A DNA stretch of 64,000 bases from Opisthocomus hoazin (Eukaryota; Chordata; Aves; Opisthocomiformes; Opisthocomidae), in assembly GCF_030867145.1 (NCBI RefSeq), contig NC_134428.1, positions 25,955,320 through 26,019,319 on the forward strand, given 5' to 3'. Shown here piece by piece: positions 53,781 to 64,000 of this stretch. The stretch's first letter is position 1. Every line of letters starts with the position of its first letter. A model generated the notes under the pieces. That model worked only from the letters and a program-made list of their open reading frames with translations. It had not been told where the DNA came from and made no database searches. The translations under genes and the position numbers were made by a program.

Positions 53781-56700
53781 GGTGGGTGCAGGGGAAGGAG
53801 CGTGGGGGTCGTGGCTGGGCTGCGGGTGGTCGCTTGGGGGGTGCGGGGGGACCAGGTCTCACGGCAGGACCAGGTCTCGTGGCCGCTGTGCCGACCCCTG
53901 TGCTGCAGCAGCTCCCGGTCTGGTCAGACACGTCCCAGGCACCAGGACATCACCTCCTGCTTTGGCTTCCCTCGTGCCAACTGTCACGCGCGGCAAGGCT
54001 TTGACGCTGGGTCAATGCCTGCAGGTCAGCTGCACCGGTGCTTTGAAACAGTTTCATAATCTTTCTCTTAAAAGATCTTACAATCTTTTTTTTTGAAGAA
54101 ATGTATGGTCTTCTAATTGTTTTTTGCCCCCAGAAAAAGCCTCCCCGAGCAGGGCGTGCGTGCTCTCCTGGCAGCGCGCTGTGCGCCGTGCGCCCGTCCA
54201 CTGTGGGCGACGGAAGATGTCGGTGCTCAAACGCAAGGGCCCGGGCTCTGCCTCGGCGGCACCGGCAGGTGGGTCTGCACGGGGACGGTCTCTTGCCAGG
54301 AGAAATGGCAGCGAAACCGAAAGATGAATCAGCTCTGCTGTTTGCATCTGAGGGTGGAAGGCGAGCGGCTCGGACGGGGCCGTGCGCCCGCATGAACGTG
54401 CTTGTAGCCCGCTTGGCTGCGGTTCTCATGGTGCTGGGCACGCGCTTTTGCACGCTATGACTTCATCTCACACACCGATTGCTGTTGACCCCACAATTAA
54501 TCCCTCAGGGGGGCTGGGGAGATGCACCCCCCCCTCCATTTATTTTCTGTATTTTCCTACCCTGGGGCCGGCGCACTGCACGCCGTGGGGTGGCAGCCCC
54601 GAACCCAGCGCTGCTGCACAGACTCGGCTTGGAGGTAAAACCCTGAGCATCTCGAGCGGCTGCGGGAGACGCCGGCTCCTCACAACAGAACAGTAAACGT
54701 GTATAAACCTCCGTGGAGCTATAAATCACCGCGGCGCAGCAAAGCATTGTAAAAGGCAACGATTGCCTCTTGCTAGGAAGAGTAATCACAGGTTCTTGTT
54801 CGATCAGGACGTGGCCAGACTTTCCCAAATGTCCCCGTGTTTCGTTGTTCGGGAACAAAAGGGATTTTTATTTTTAAATTGCACAAGTGTACCTCCTGCC
54901 ATTATGTCGGGAGCGGAATGCGGGATTGTGTTTAAAGAGTGTTTCCAAGGGAAGCTAGACCGAACAGGTTTGGTGGCGAGCACTAGGACTCACCTGGTTT
55001 CTAACCTCTGTCCTGTCAAAATAATTGCCCCGCTATCGCTGCCGATTTCCCCGGAGAACAATGTCTGCGACCAGCACTGGCAGCTCCAGCGCTGGACATG
55101 GAGCTGGCTGCACTTGTTCGGGGTTTGAAACATCAGCTGCGACGCCCGCGGAGCCGAATGACCTTGAGTTTGGCCTGACTTTGCGTTGCCGCTCTCATCT
55201 GCTGCAGGAGAAAGTTTATTTTATAAGCAAAAGCCTCCTGCTAAAAATACAGCTGAAAAACACCGTGGAAAGCCCTGCTGCAGCCCAGGCTTTGTGCTGC
55301 GCGTCGGGGTGTCGTGCTGGCGCGAGGCACCGCTGCCAGCAGCTAAATACAGCTGAGAAACCGGGCACAGGGGCCAGCCAGCCCCGACAACGGCACCGGC
55401 CGTCTCCTCTGCGGTGTTTTGGAAATATCAGCTGGGCCTAAATTTACCTGGCAAAACGAAAATATTTCAGTGGTGACTGGGGTGAAGGCAAAGAAGGCTG
55501 AAAAGGTTTCTGGGCTGGTTTTTAGGCCTGTACGTAAGGACGAAGAGGAGCGAAGGTGTTTGTGCTGGAGCCCAGTGCAGAGACCCAAGGACAGCTCCGC
55601 AGGGAGGAAATCGCCCCAAAATTACAACTCTGTTGGGAGAAGTGAGCTCAGGTCACCGAAGAAACATCTGGCTTGTTCACACCTGGTTCTGTGTAAATCT
55701 GCGCTGCTTTTGGCCGAATTCTGGCGTTCGGCGGGGCGGGGGTGGGTGAGGTCCCGGTGCGGGGTCCCAGCCCGGCACAGCCGTGGTGGCAGCCGTCAGA
55801 CCCGAGCTCTCGGGGAATTCATGAGGATTTGGGAAGGCTCCGTGGGCTCAGGAACGGGAGGGCAGCGGTGCTGTGGCTTTGCCGTCCCGCGTCGCCTGCC
55901 TGGCCTCTGCCGTGGTCCCCTCCCCGGGGCAGGAGCTGCGAGGTGGTCGAGCTAAATCCCAGTCACGCCGGCAGCCCTGCTGCCAGGGCAGCATGCCGGG
56001 CCCCCGCGCCATCGCTCGCCCGCGCCGGCGGCCAGCGCGCAGCCCCGGCAGCTCCTGCTCCGCGCTGCCGAGGGAAGCCGGGCATCACCCGTTCCCGTGC
56101 AGGGCGCAAACAGGCTCATTCAGCCCGGTAATTGCGGGGTTTATCAGGTGCACTTTCAGAGACACGCTGTCACTAAACAAAATAGAGTAATTTAGTTGTG
56201 ACCAGTAAAATCAGTCGAATGATAGCGAGCATCTCGCCAGCCAACCTATACCGGTAACCGCTGCGTATAAAACCTTTTTAACTGACCTGTGTTTGCGTTA
56301 CAAAGATCAGGCAGTAAAACCCGGACTGGTTTTGTTTTACAAGCAGCAGCCGAGGGAGGGACGCGGCCCCCTGGGCCCGGCGCAGCCGCCCTGGCACGGC
56401 GCGGTCAGCCGGCGGCCATGGGCTGCCGCAGAGGGGCTCGGCCGTGCCGGCGTGGCCGGGCTGCGGGCACCGCGGCTGCGGGCACCCTGCGAGCTAAGCT
56501 GCAGGCCCCAGCGCGGGAGGCGTGCGGCAAACCCCGCTCGGGCACATGGACACCACCGATCACCGACCCTCGACTTGCCCCGCCGCGGCGGGCGGCACGG
56601 GGCAGGCGCTGGGCACGGGGCTGCGGCGGGCTGTGGGCTCAGGGAGTGGGTAGGGTGCTCAGGGCCCCGCTCCGTGGCTAACTGGCGTGACTGGGAATCG

Positions 56701-59700
56701 GCTGTGCTCATCTGCCTTTCCTGCTGTAGGAGTTTACCGGAGCAGCCAGCCAGCCGGCCATCGCTCCGGCACCCACCGAGGCGGCCGCTGCGGCGGGCTG
56801 CGGCGCCGGGGATGCCACGCAGCGGCGGCACGGGCCAGGGAGCGGCAGCACGGCGCCAGCCAGGGCTCAGCACCATAAAGAGCCCCATGAGCAAGTGCTT
56901 TATGGTCCTCTCCCATGTTCTGGGGGAAATGTGAAATATTTTGTGACTGATGAGTTTTTATAACAAGAACAAGAGGGAGGGATGATTACCCCTCGTGATT
57001 AGCCAGGGGAACAGGTTGTACCTTTCAGGATTCGTTATGTAAACTTGGGTGAGAAGGTCTTAAAACGCTGCAGCAAGAGGCGTTGTGAAAACAGTGTGAT
57101 TCACCGCGGCGCCGGGCAGCGCCCGCACGCAGCCACGCGCCGTGGCGATCGCACCTCCGCGGGGACCGGGGCACTGCCAGGCTGCGCGTGAACAAACCCA
57201 GAGCACACACACGTCTTCCCACTTCTAGAAACACGAGGGGAAGCAGACAGAAGCGGTCCCGTCTCAGCGTGCTGGTGGGGCTGGGCTTGTGCTTGGGGAC
57301 ACGGGGGTTTGCTTTCGGGTGGCAGGAGCCGGGCCGGGGGTGGCATGGCTGCCTCTTCCCCAACCCAACAGGGCTTTGCCGGCGAGCGGCCCCGCTGCGT
57401 TTTGCGTCCCGCTGCCTTCGCGGGGGAAACGCTGGCGGGGCAGCGCGGGGCACGGTGCCGGGGCAGCGTGGTGGGAAGAGGGGTTCGTTCCCCGGGGTTC
57501 GTCAGCAGCAGCCAGTGCCGCCGGCCCATCTGCGCTGCCGGCGTTACCCGCGTGTGCCGGCAGAGGCTTGGGGAACCGGTGACGACTCCGCACGTCCCGG
57601 TCCGTCCTGTTCGCAGGGAGATGCCGGCGTCGGGATTAGCGCCGGAGCCGTGTCACGGCGCGTCACCGCAGAGGGCAGCGGCTGCAGTCACGGGCAGACC
57701 TCTGACTCACGCGTGCCTGAAACTGCGCTGCTGCTGCCCCGGCTTGGGCCTGTGTGCGGGATGCTCCTGCTGCCGCCAGCCCTGCCGGGGCTCAGCCTGC
57801 TCAAAAACGCTTCCGCCACGTGCTGAGCATGGGCCGGGCCGGGGGGTGGCTCAGCCCCAGCGTCCGGCCGAGGGGAATCGCTCCAGGGGCTGCCCAGCTC
57901 CGGCTGCGCGGTGCTCACCACTGCGGTGTCGCCCGAGATGGGCAGCGGGACTTTCAAGCCAAGGCAACGAGTTTGTACAAGGAAGCACCCACGTGCCATC
58001 ACCCTCCATGCCACCCGCCCGGCCGCCGCAGCCTCCCGAGCTGGTCTGAGCCCGGCAGCAGCGCTGGCCCGGGGCTCTGGCTGCGGGCCCAGGCAGGGGG
58101 AAGTCGCTGCTCCCTATGGAGAACGCGCCTTGCTTTGCCGTGCCATCGGCCGGCCGCGGGGCTCTGCGGCAGCGGCGGCTGCTTGGGACCGGCTCCCGGC
58201 CCGCGGGGCTCTGCCTGGGCGGGAGGCACGGGTGGGCTCTGGTGGGGCAGAGCCCCTCGCCTGCGGGCTTCCTGCGAGCTCTGACTGCTGGAGCTGCCGC
58301 AGCCCCCCGAGCCCCTTCGTGGGTGTCCGGAGGAGAAACCTCCCGATGCCGGTAGTTACGGAGCTGGCTCACCCTGCCCCGAAGGTGCAAGGGCAAAATC
58401 CATTCACCCAGAAGCTCCAGCCCTGTCCCGGCCCCCCGGCGCTGCGCCTTGCGGCGGGGCACCAGCTCGCCTGGAGCCTGGAGCCTGGAGCCTGGAAGGG
58501 TTTTCCATTGGCATGTGCCGGAGATGCCTTTCCCCAGCCCAGCCCCATTTACATTAATGCGGCATTTAACTCCCAAACCTGTTTGTGGACCACTGCAATG
58601 TCACCCAGCGTGGAAGGGGCCTGGGCAGCCCTTAACCCCGTCGGTGCTGCCCGGCTGCGTCTGCTGGAGCTGCCCGGAGCAGCCGGCCCTGTGCTCGGGG
58701 GCGGCTGAGGTCACCCCCACGCTGACGTCCCCGGGGTGCTGGGCAGCAGTGCTGGGCCAGCTGGGATCGGGATGGGGCCGGGCTGTGGCTCAGGTGTGTT
58801 TCCCAAGGAATCGGTGACTTACTGCTCATTGTCACATCCTGGGCAAGGTTTTCATCCCGGTTGACTGGGAGGTTGGGTGTTCCCATTTTCCTCTGGATTA
58901 CCCGGTGAAATTCTGTCTGACGGGAACCACATATCGCTCCCGCGTTTGGCCACTGTGCCTTTGAGTCACTCGTGTGCCAGCTCTTGGTGCCGAGCCGTGA
59001 AACGAGCAGAGTCGGGGTCGGAGCCTTGCTTTCCGCCCAGGGAAAGCCTTTGCCCAGCAGTTCTGATTCTCAAAAGGACTTCAGCAGCAAATCCCGCTAC
59101 TGCAACCAGCGTTTGTCTCCGCACGGCTGCCCTCGCTCCGCGCTCCTCACCCCAGGGGTTTGCACACTTGTGTCGGGAGCTGGGAGCACTGGAAAGCCAC
59201 CAGCAGGCGAGGCCGGCGGTGGGACTGATGCCAGCTCTGTGCTCCCATCGGACCCGCCGGTGTCCCAGCGCCCGGTGGCACGGCGAGAGCCTGCCTTGCC
59301 TTTGCGGTGCTCCTTCGGGGGCAGCTCAGGGCAGCTGCAGGAATCGGGCCCCCTCCCAAGCCAACGCCGGAGCTATTGGGGTTAGCGTTGGTTGGGAAGG
59401 TTTCTCTGAATAAACCAGGTTTGGTCCGTGCCCCCGAAGGCTGTTACGGGGCAATCGAGTCTTCGGCGAGCCAAAGCCAGTCCCGGGTACAGCCAGCAGA
59501 CCCCGCAACGTGGTGTACGGGGGGGTCCGCTCCCCGGCAGGACGGAGAAGGGCCGGTGGGCTCCGTGTGTTTTCAGACCCTGTTTCTGTCTGGGCTTCAC
59601 TTGCTGGGAGAGGCACCGGCAGATTCCTGCCACCCTTCTCCGTGCAGCTGGATTTTCCTCCTCCTCAGCCCCCCGGCAGCTCCTCCGTCACCTGCCGCTT

Positions 59701-60858
59701 TCTCCCCTCCGGCCGCGGCGTCTGCCGGGAGCTGCGAAGGCTGAGCGAGGTTTGCCCCCTGCATCCCCTCCGCTCCGAAGGGCCGGTCCCGGCGCGCAGG
59801 CAGCCTTCCCCGTGGGTCACCGGCAGCTGCCCGCTGCGGGGCTGCTTCGACACCTCTGCCCAGCCCGTCCCCGCTCCGGCGCCGAGGCAGCACCGTGCCT
59901 GCGATGCTGCCCGCGCCTTCGCCGCGTCCTCGGGTGCCGCAGCCGCTCCCCTGCAGCCCCGTGGTGCCGGCGAGCGGGGGCTGCCTGGGGCTGGCCGGGT
60001 CCCCGCGTGCACCACGAGTCTCCTGGGAATAATGCTCCCACGGGAAGAGGAGAGCGGGGTCCCCGTGGGAAGAGAGCGGGGTCCCCACCGACCCTCGGAG
60101 CAGCGGCTGCAGCAGCAGAGGATGTTGCCAAACCACAAACTTTCCTGCTTGTTGTTGCCATAAACTCCAGGGTGAGCTTCTCAAGCGCTTTGAGTTTATG
60201 GTGTTTAGCACGTGTCAGACCTGATCCTCATACCGTCCCGGGTAGTTTTCTGGGTTTCAGATGACTCAGGAGTTCGCCAGAGTTCAGCATTTAATTCTCG
60301 ATGAAGTAATCCGTTTCTGTAGCCACTCCGTGGCTTTCTGCCTCCCGAGGATTGTTCACACAAGGAGAGAAGGTGCTGTGCCTGCCCTGAGCAGCAGATG
60401 CAAAAAGCACCCCCAGAAAACCTGCGCTTTTCCAAAGAGTTCAAAGCGACTGCTCAGGCCAGAGAGCGTCTGGCAGGACACTCGTCCCGGGTTCTCGGCC
60501 GGCGAGGCCTCCCAGGCGCGCTGCGGGGGGGTGCTACGCGGCAGCCGCTTTGCTCTCCACCAAATGATGTTTTCCTCGTTAGACCTGCAAGGTTTGGCCA
60601 GTCAATACCCCTGCTTTCTTGCAGGATTGGCACCACGGAGTTCGTTTTAAAAGGCTTTTGTTTTGCTCTGGGAAGCCTTTAAAAATACAGGCCTTTCCAA
60701 AACTAGCATTGGTTGAAGTGTGGTCGGCTGTGCAGCTCTCACCGAGGTCTGGTTTTGCCCTAACGAGTGCTTTGCTGCGGGGCTCCGTCTGCCCTGTGAA
60801 TTCCCAGAGAAAGACCTGGGAACCGGCCTGCGGCACCCGCACGGCTCCTGCCCGCCGC

Positions 60859-61018
60859 TGTGACGGGACATGTGGTGGTGGGACGCGTGGTGACGGGACG
60901 CGTGGTGACGGGACGCATGGCAGTGGGATGCGTGGTGACGGGATGCATGGTGACAGGACGCGTGGCGGTGGGACGCGTGGCAGTGGGACGCATGGCGGCG
61001 GGACGCGTGGCGGCTGCC
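60859..61018. repeat. 15-bp minisatellite, about 10 copies
   Basis: Units of the form GTGACGGGACGCGTG (variants GCAGTGGGACGCATG and GCGGTGGGACGCGTG). The period is a multiple of three, so both strands read open; the minus strand gives a His/Ser/Arg-rich periodic peptide. It is about 1.2 kb beyond the SCNN1G polyadenylation site. Unit-to-unit changes are mostly C/T and A/G. Confidence 0.92.
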
Positions 61019-62186
61019 AAGCACCAGACCAGCACTGAGCCCGGCACGGAGCGGGCAGCAGCTGCAGGGGCTTCCCTCCTCTCCGGGGGTTAATTGCGTG
61101 ATTAGCGCCTGCTGATTTAACCCAGCTCCGGGGTGTGGCTGGGAGTGGGGCAGAGTCACCTGAGTGGTCTGTGAGGAAGAGGAGTCCCTGTGGGAGCCGT
61201 GGGGAAGGTCCCGTCCTGCAGCGAGCTGAGACCCCGCAGCCGCTGCTGGCGCTGCCCGCGGGTGGAGGTGAGCAAACCTTGCGGTCCCCGCGGAGAGCTG
61301 CGGTTTGTCGAGCGCTGTGCGTGCACCGGGACGGAGGAGGAACAGGAGAATTGCGGAACGCCCCGCTTTGCAGCGCTGCCTTGCTTTTTCCCAGGGTGGT
61401 GTTTTCTTCCCCCCCGCCGATGCTCCCAGGCAGCCGTGCTCTGTAGGAGCTGGAGTCAAACCTGACCCTCGCAGCTCTCTGCGCCTGGAAGAAGGTCCTG
61501 AGTCAGGTGCTGCTGAGCCGAACCAGCTCCTGTGTAAAGCAGCAGCTGGCAAGGAAGGAGCTCGTTGTGAGCCATGACCTAGCTCTGAAGTTTGCTGTTC
61601 TGTCCACTGCTGCTGTCGCTGCGACAGCCCGCGCTGCGGTGGCAGGGGAGGTGGCCCCGGTGTGCCCCGGCCCCACGTGGGCTGCCCCAGCCCCTCTCCC
61701 AGGGCTGTTTTGCCACTGCAGCAAGCGGGGCCAGCCCAGTGTCCCCAGCACCGTTACTCGCCGCTGTGTCGGAGTGGTGACGGGGACAAGCGATGGTTTG
61801 CTGCGAGCCTTCCCCTGGGAGCAGGGGCTCTGTGGCAGGGCGAACCCAGGTCTCCCCTCTCCTACGGTCCCCAAGGACTGACCTGGAGTGGAGCTGTCTG
61901 GGGACACCTGAGGCTCCAGCGTTTTCGGTCACCTTGCTGGCTAACGCTGCTTTCTGACAGGCATTTTCACCACGCACCCCCGGCTCCCCCCGCCTGCTCC
62001 CCAGCTGGGTCTCACAGCGCGATGCAGCCCAGCCCCACGGCTGCAGCGAGCTCGGGGCAGGCAGCCCCGGGGCAGGCACAAGCGAGTCCCATAGTCTCTT
62101 GGGATGCCTGCATGGAAGTAACTCGCATACTGCTGATTAAAAAAGAAAAAAAAAAAAATCCAAAAGCAATTACTCAAAAATATATC

Positions 62187-62192
62187 TTTATT
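62187..62192 (-). terminator. SCNN1G: SCNN1G polyadenylation signal (AATAAA on minus strand)
   Basis: TTTATT on the plus strand gives AATAAA about 1.4 kb after the SCNN1G stop, followed on the minus strand by an A-rich then T-rich tract. No closer canonical hexamer was noticed between it and the stop. Confidence 0.65.
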
Positions 62193-63630
62193 TTTTCAGT
62201 TTATCAGCTATTTAAATAATCCAGTTAAAATATCTGTTATTGCACATTTAAGAACCTTCCGGATTCTCGCTGTCCTATAGAAAATAAGCTTATCTAGAGA
62301 AAGGAAAAGACTCGCACACACTCACTCTCACTCTACAACAGCCCTAAGCAGCCAAGCCAGCGCAGGCACCCTGTCCCTCGGGTGCGTACGGTGCGCTCGA
62401 GGCAGCTACGGGTCGTTACAGTGGGGCAGGGCCGGGTGCGGGTCTGGGAGCAAGGGAAGGTGCCGCCGCGCAGCGTGGCCCTGGAGCCCTCGCCGCAGCC
62501 GTGCGGGCGCGGGCAGCCGCTCTGCGTGCGGCGAGGCTCCGGCACGTGGAAGGGTCACGGCGTGGCGCGCAGGAGGTACAATGCGGGTGTCGATGCAGCG
62601 CTGTGGGACGGAGGGGGTGCCAGCAAGGCGGACGATGTACCGGCGGGGCGGACGCGTGCTCCAGCCCCCTCGCTGCGGGGCCAGGGCAGCCCCAGCAGCC
62701 CTGCGCGCTCCATCCCCGGCACGGCCGGCTCCGGGGTGAACTGAGCGGCTGCAGGAGGGAAGCCCTTGCCCAGGGCTGAGCAGGACAAGAGCAGCCAGCT
62801 CCCTCTGAGGCTTCTGGGAAGCCACGTGTGGCCAAGGCCACGCGCTGCTCAGCGAGCTCCTCTGAGGTTACGTTTAATGGCAGGCTTGAGCAACGTGAAA
62901 CGAAACAGGCTTGCAGAGTGTGCAGTTCACTGCAACCCGAATTAGATTTCCTGCCTTCTTCAGATGATTCTTTTGGGAGGACTGAGGTTCTCCTACTCAG
63001 GCTGTGCAATAACTTGCTCTAGAAGCACATCTATGGCTATCCTAACTTTTCATCTTGGAGTAACGAGCTCCTCAGGCCACCTTTGCAATCGGGTTCCTAA
63101 TGACAGTTCAGCTCCAGAGCTTTCCTTTTATCCATTTTGTGCTCCTCCCAAACCTCTGTCATGCCCCTTCCCCCAGACGTCATGCTGCGTTCCTGAAGGC
63201 CCGGGGTTTTTCCCCACTGGTCAAGCTGCACAGCAGAGAGCAATTAGCGTTAATACTCAGTGTGGCATCAGGCTTCTGCTGTGGAGTAATTCCTGCCCAC
63301 GTGCAATGGGGTGTGTGCAGTCGGCTGCTAATGTGTGCCTCTGTCTGGCAAGACAGCCCAGCCCAGCTCGGTGCCACATCCTGCCCCAGCCATCCCCTGC
63401 GATGATTAACTCGAGAACTGATGTTGCCTGAAGTTCCTAACGCCTCTGAGCTGCTGGCTTTTGTCTCTGAGCTTTGCTCAGAGCAGCTTTGTCTGCAAGT
63501 TCAATCCCTGAACAAGGGTCTGACCCCAGAGCCCTTCAGTGCTCGTCTGGATGCGTGCCCCTCGCCCCAGGACACGTGGGTCCAGCACCCACCTCCTACG
63601 CTCGCGCCTGGACGGGTGGACGACCACGCG
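62193..63630 (-). other. SCNN1G: SCNN1G 3' UTR (predicted)
   Basis: About 1.4 kb of non-coding sequence follows the SCNN1G stop on the minus strand. It is AT-richer near 62880-63300, with CG-rich sequence at 62340-62760. Its extent depends on use of the 62187-62192 signal. Confidence 0.55.
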
Positions 63631-64000
63631 TCAGTGCTGCCCAGCCTCCAGCGTGTCGGGCAGCTGCTCGGTGAAGGCAGCCTCTAGCCGCAAAGTGCTG
63701 TAATTGGGGGGGGGAGTCCTGGGCAGGGGGCTGTCCTGGGGCAGCGGCAGGCGCAGGGCGGTGTTGAAGGTGGGCAGGTCCTCGTCCATGCAGACCGGGT
63801 TATCGTGGCCCTGCCTCTCCGGATCCCCAGCCTGGGGGGGCTTCCCCAACCGCTCCTGCTGTCGGTGGTTCCACCACCTCTTCGCCTTCTGCCACTGGCG
63901 CCGCATGACGATGGAGAGCGAGTCGATGAAGAAGACCTCGACGATCTCAATGACGCAAACGACTGAGCAGCTCATCCAAAGGCCCAGCTGGCCTCCGAAG
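63631..64000 (-). CDS. SCNN1G: SCNN1G last exon, epithelial sodium channel gamma subunit (5' part outside window)
   Basis: Gamma subunit of ENaC. The window edge cuts the exon inside the pore region, so the reading begins FGGQLGLWMSCSVVCVIEIV, with the S-C-S selectivity filter. The inner TM2 end and RRQWQKAKRWW at the membrane face follow. The tail carries DEDLPTFNTALRL and the PY motif PPPNYSTLRLE, the NEDD4-family binding site, and ends at TGA 63633-63631. About 123 codons are visible including the stop. It is in the same orientation as SCNN1B and lies upstream of it, as in other tetrapods. Confidence 0.95.
   Translation of the reverse strand, partial: FGGQLGLWMSCSVVCVIEIVEVFFIDSLSIVMRRQWQKAKRWWNHRQQERLGKPPQAGDPERQGHDNPVCMDEDLPTFNTALRLPLPQDSPLPRTPPPNYSTLRLEAAFTEQLPDTLEAGQH

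Larger units (their letters stand above)
53251..62180. other. Intergenic region between SCNN1G 3' end and SCNN1B promoter
   Basis: About 9 kb with no recognisable gene. It contains a CR1 piece (53427-53780), long GC-rich and CG-rich tracts (about 55700-56900, 57090-58300 and 59100-60150), a 7-base repeat (CTGGAGC x4, about 58470-58497) and a 15-bp minisatellite (60859-61018). The many long reading frames are explained by scarcity of stops in GC-rich DNA: they overlap on both strands and show no family similarity. Regulatory elements for either ENaC gene could lie here, but I cannot point to one. Confidence 0.55.

Noticed and set aside
55419-60264. Numerous 150-280 codon frames on both strands between SCNN1G and SCNN1B
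   Set aside because: They overlap one another in opposite directions, are Ala/Pro/Arg/Gly/Cys-rich as expected from GC-rich DNA, and lack recognisable domains or exon-like boundaries.
60647-61552. 301-codon minus-strand frame with His/Ser/Arg repeats
   Set aside because: Its core is the 15-bp minisatellite, whose period is a multiple of three; the flanks show no similarity to any family.

Overview
The window is vertebrate nuclear DNA, almost certainly avian. Split genes with GT-AG introns, CR1 retroposon fragments (several ending in the octamer-type tail typical of bird CR1), short introns, GC-rich intergenic DNA and several minisatellites all fit a bird microchromosome. Four genes are present in the order GGA2 (+), COG7 (+), SCNN1B (-), SCNN1G (-). 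This matches the human 16p12 block read in the opposite direction. It is ordinary conserved synteny, and I found no convincing undescribed multi-gene system.

Layout. Bases 1-566 are GGA2 intron. Twelve GGA2 exons (567-8977) encode the GAT domain, hinge and C-terminal GAE ear; the VHS end lies off the left edge. A short gap with a CpG island leads into COG7, which is complete: 17 coding exons, 9828-29684, 769 codons plus stop. COG7 intron 1 holds a 53-bp minisatellite. COG7 and SCNN1B converge on a 5.8-kb gap (29.8-35.6 kb) that contains a 26-bp minisatellite of about 31 copies. The SCNN1B coding region is complete: 12 coding exons on the minus strand, 47619 down to 35822, 697 codons plus stop. 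Its non-coding first exon is probably in a CpG island near 53.0 kb. About 9 kb of GC-rich DNA without a recognisable gene follows. The 3' UTR and last exon of SCNN1G (62.2-64.0 kb) are cut by the right edge.

How the genes relate. GGA2 (clathrin adaptor of the trans-Golgi network) and COG7 (Golgi tethering complex) both serve Golgi traffic but are separate transcription units. SCNN1B and SCNN1G encode the beta and gamma subunits of the epithelial sodium channel, which assemble with an alpha subunit encoded elsewhere. Both keep a C-terminal PY motif for NEDD4-family ubiquitin ligases.

Most notable. SCNN1B exon 3 carries a perfect-register hexapeptide expansion (10 units, seven N-glycosylation sequons). 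It lies where the mammalian beta subunit has a short disulfide loop. The same protein has Lys at the residue 43 position that is a palmitoylated Cys in mammals. A perfect 28-bp inverted repeat sits in the CpG island upstream of SCNN1B. All exon limits were derived by hand from reading frame, splice consensus and recalled family similarity; no alignment or transcript evidence was available.
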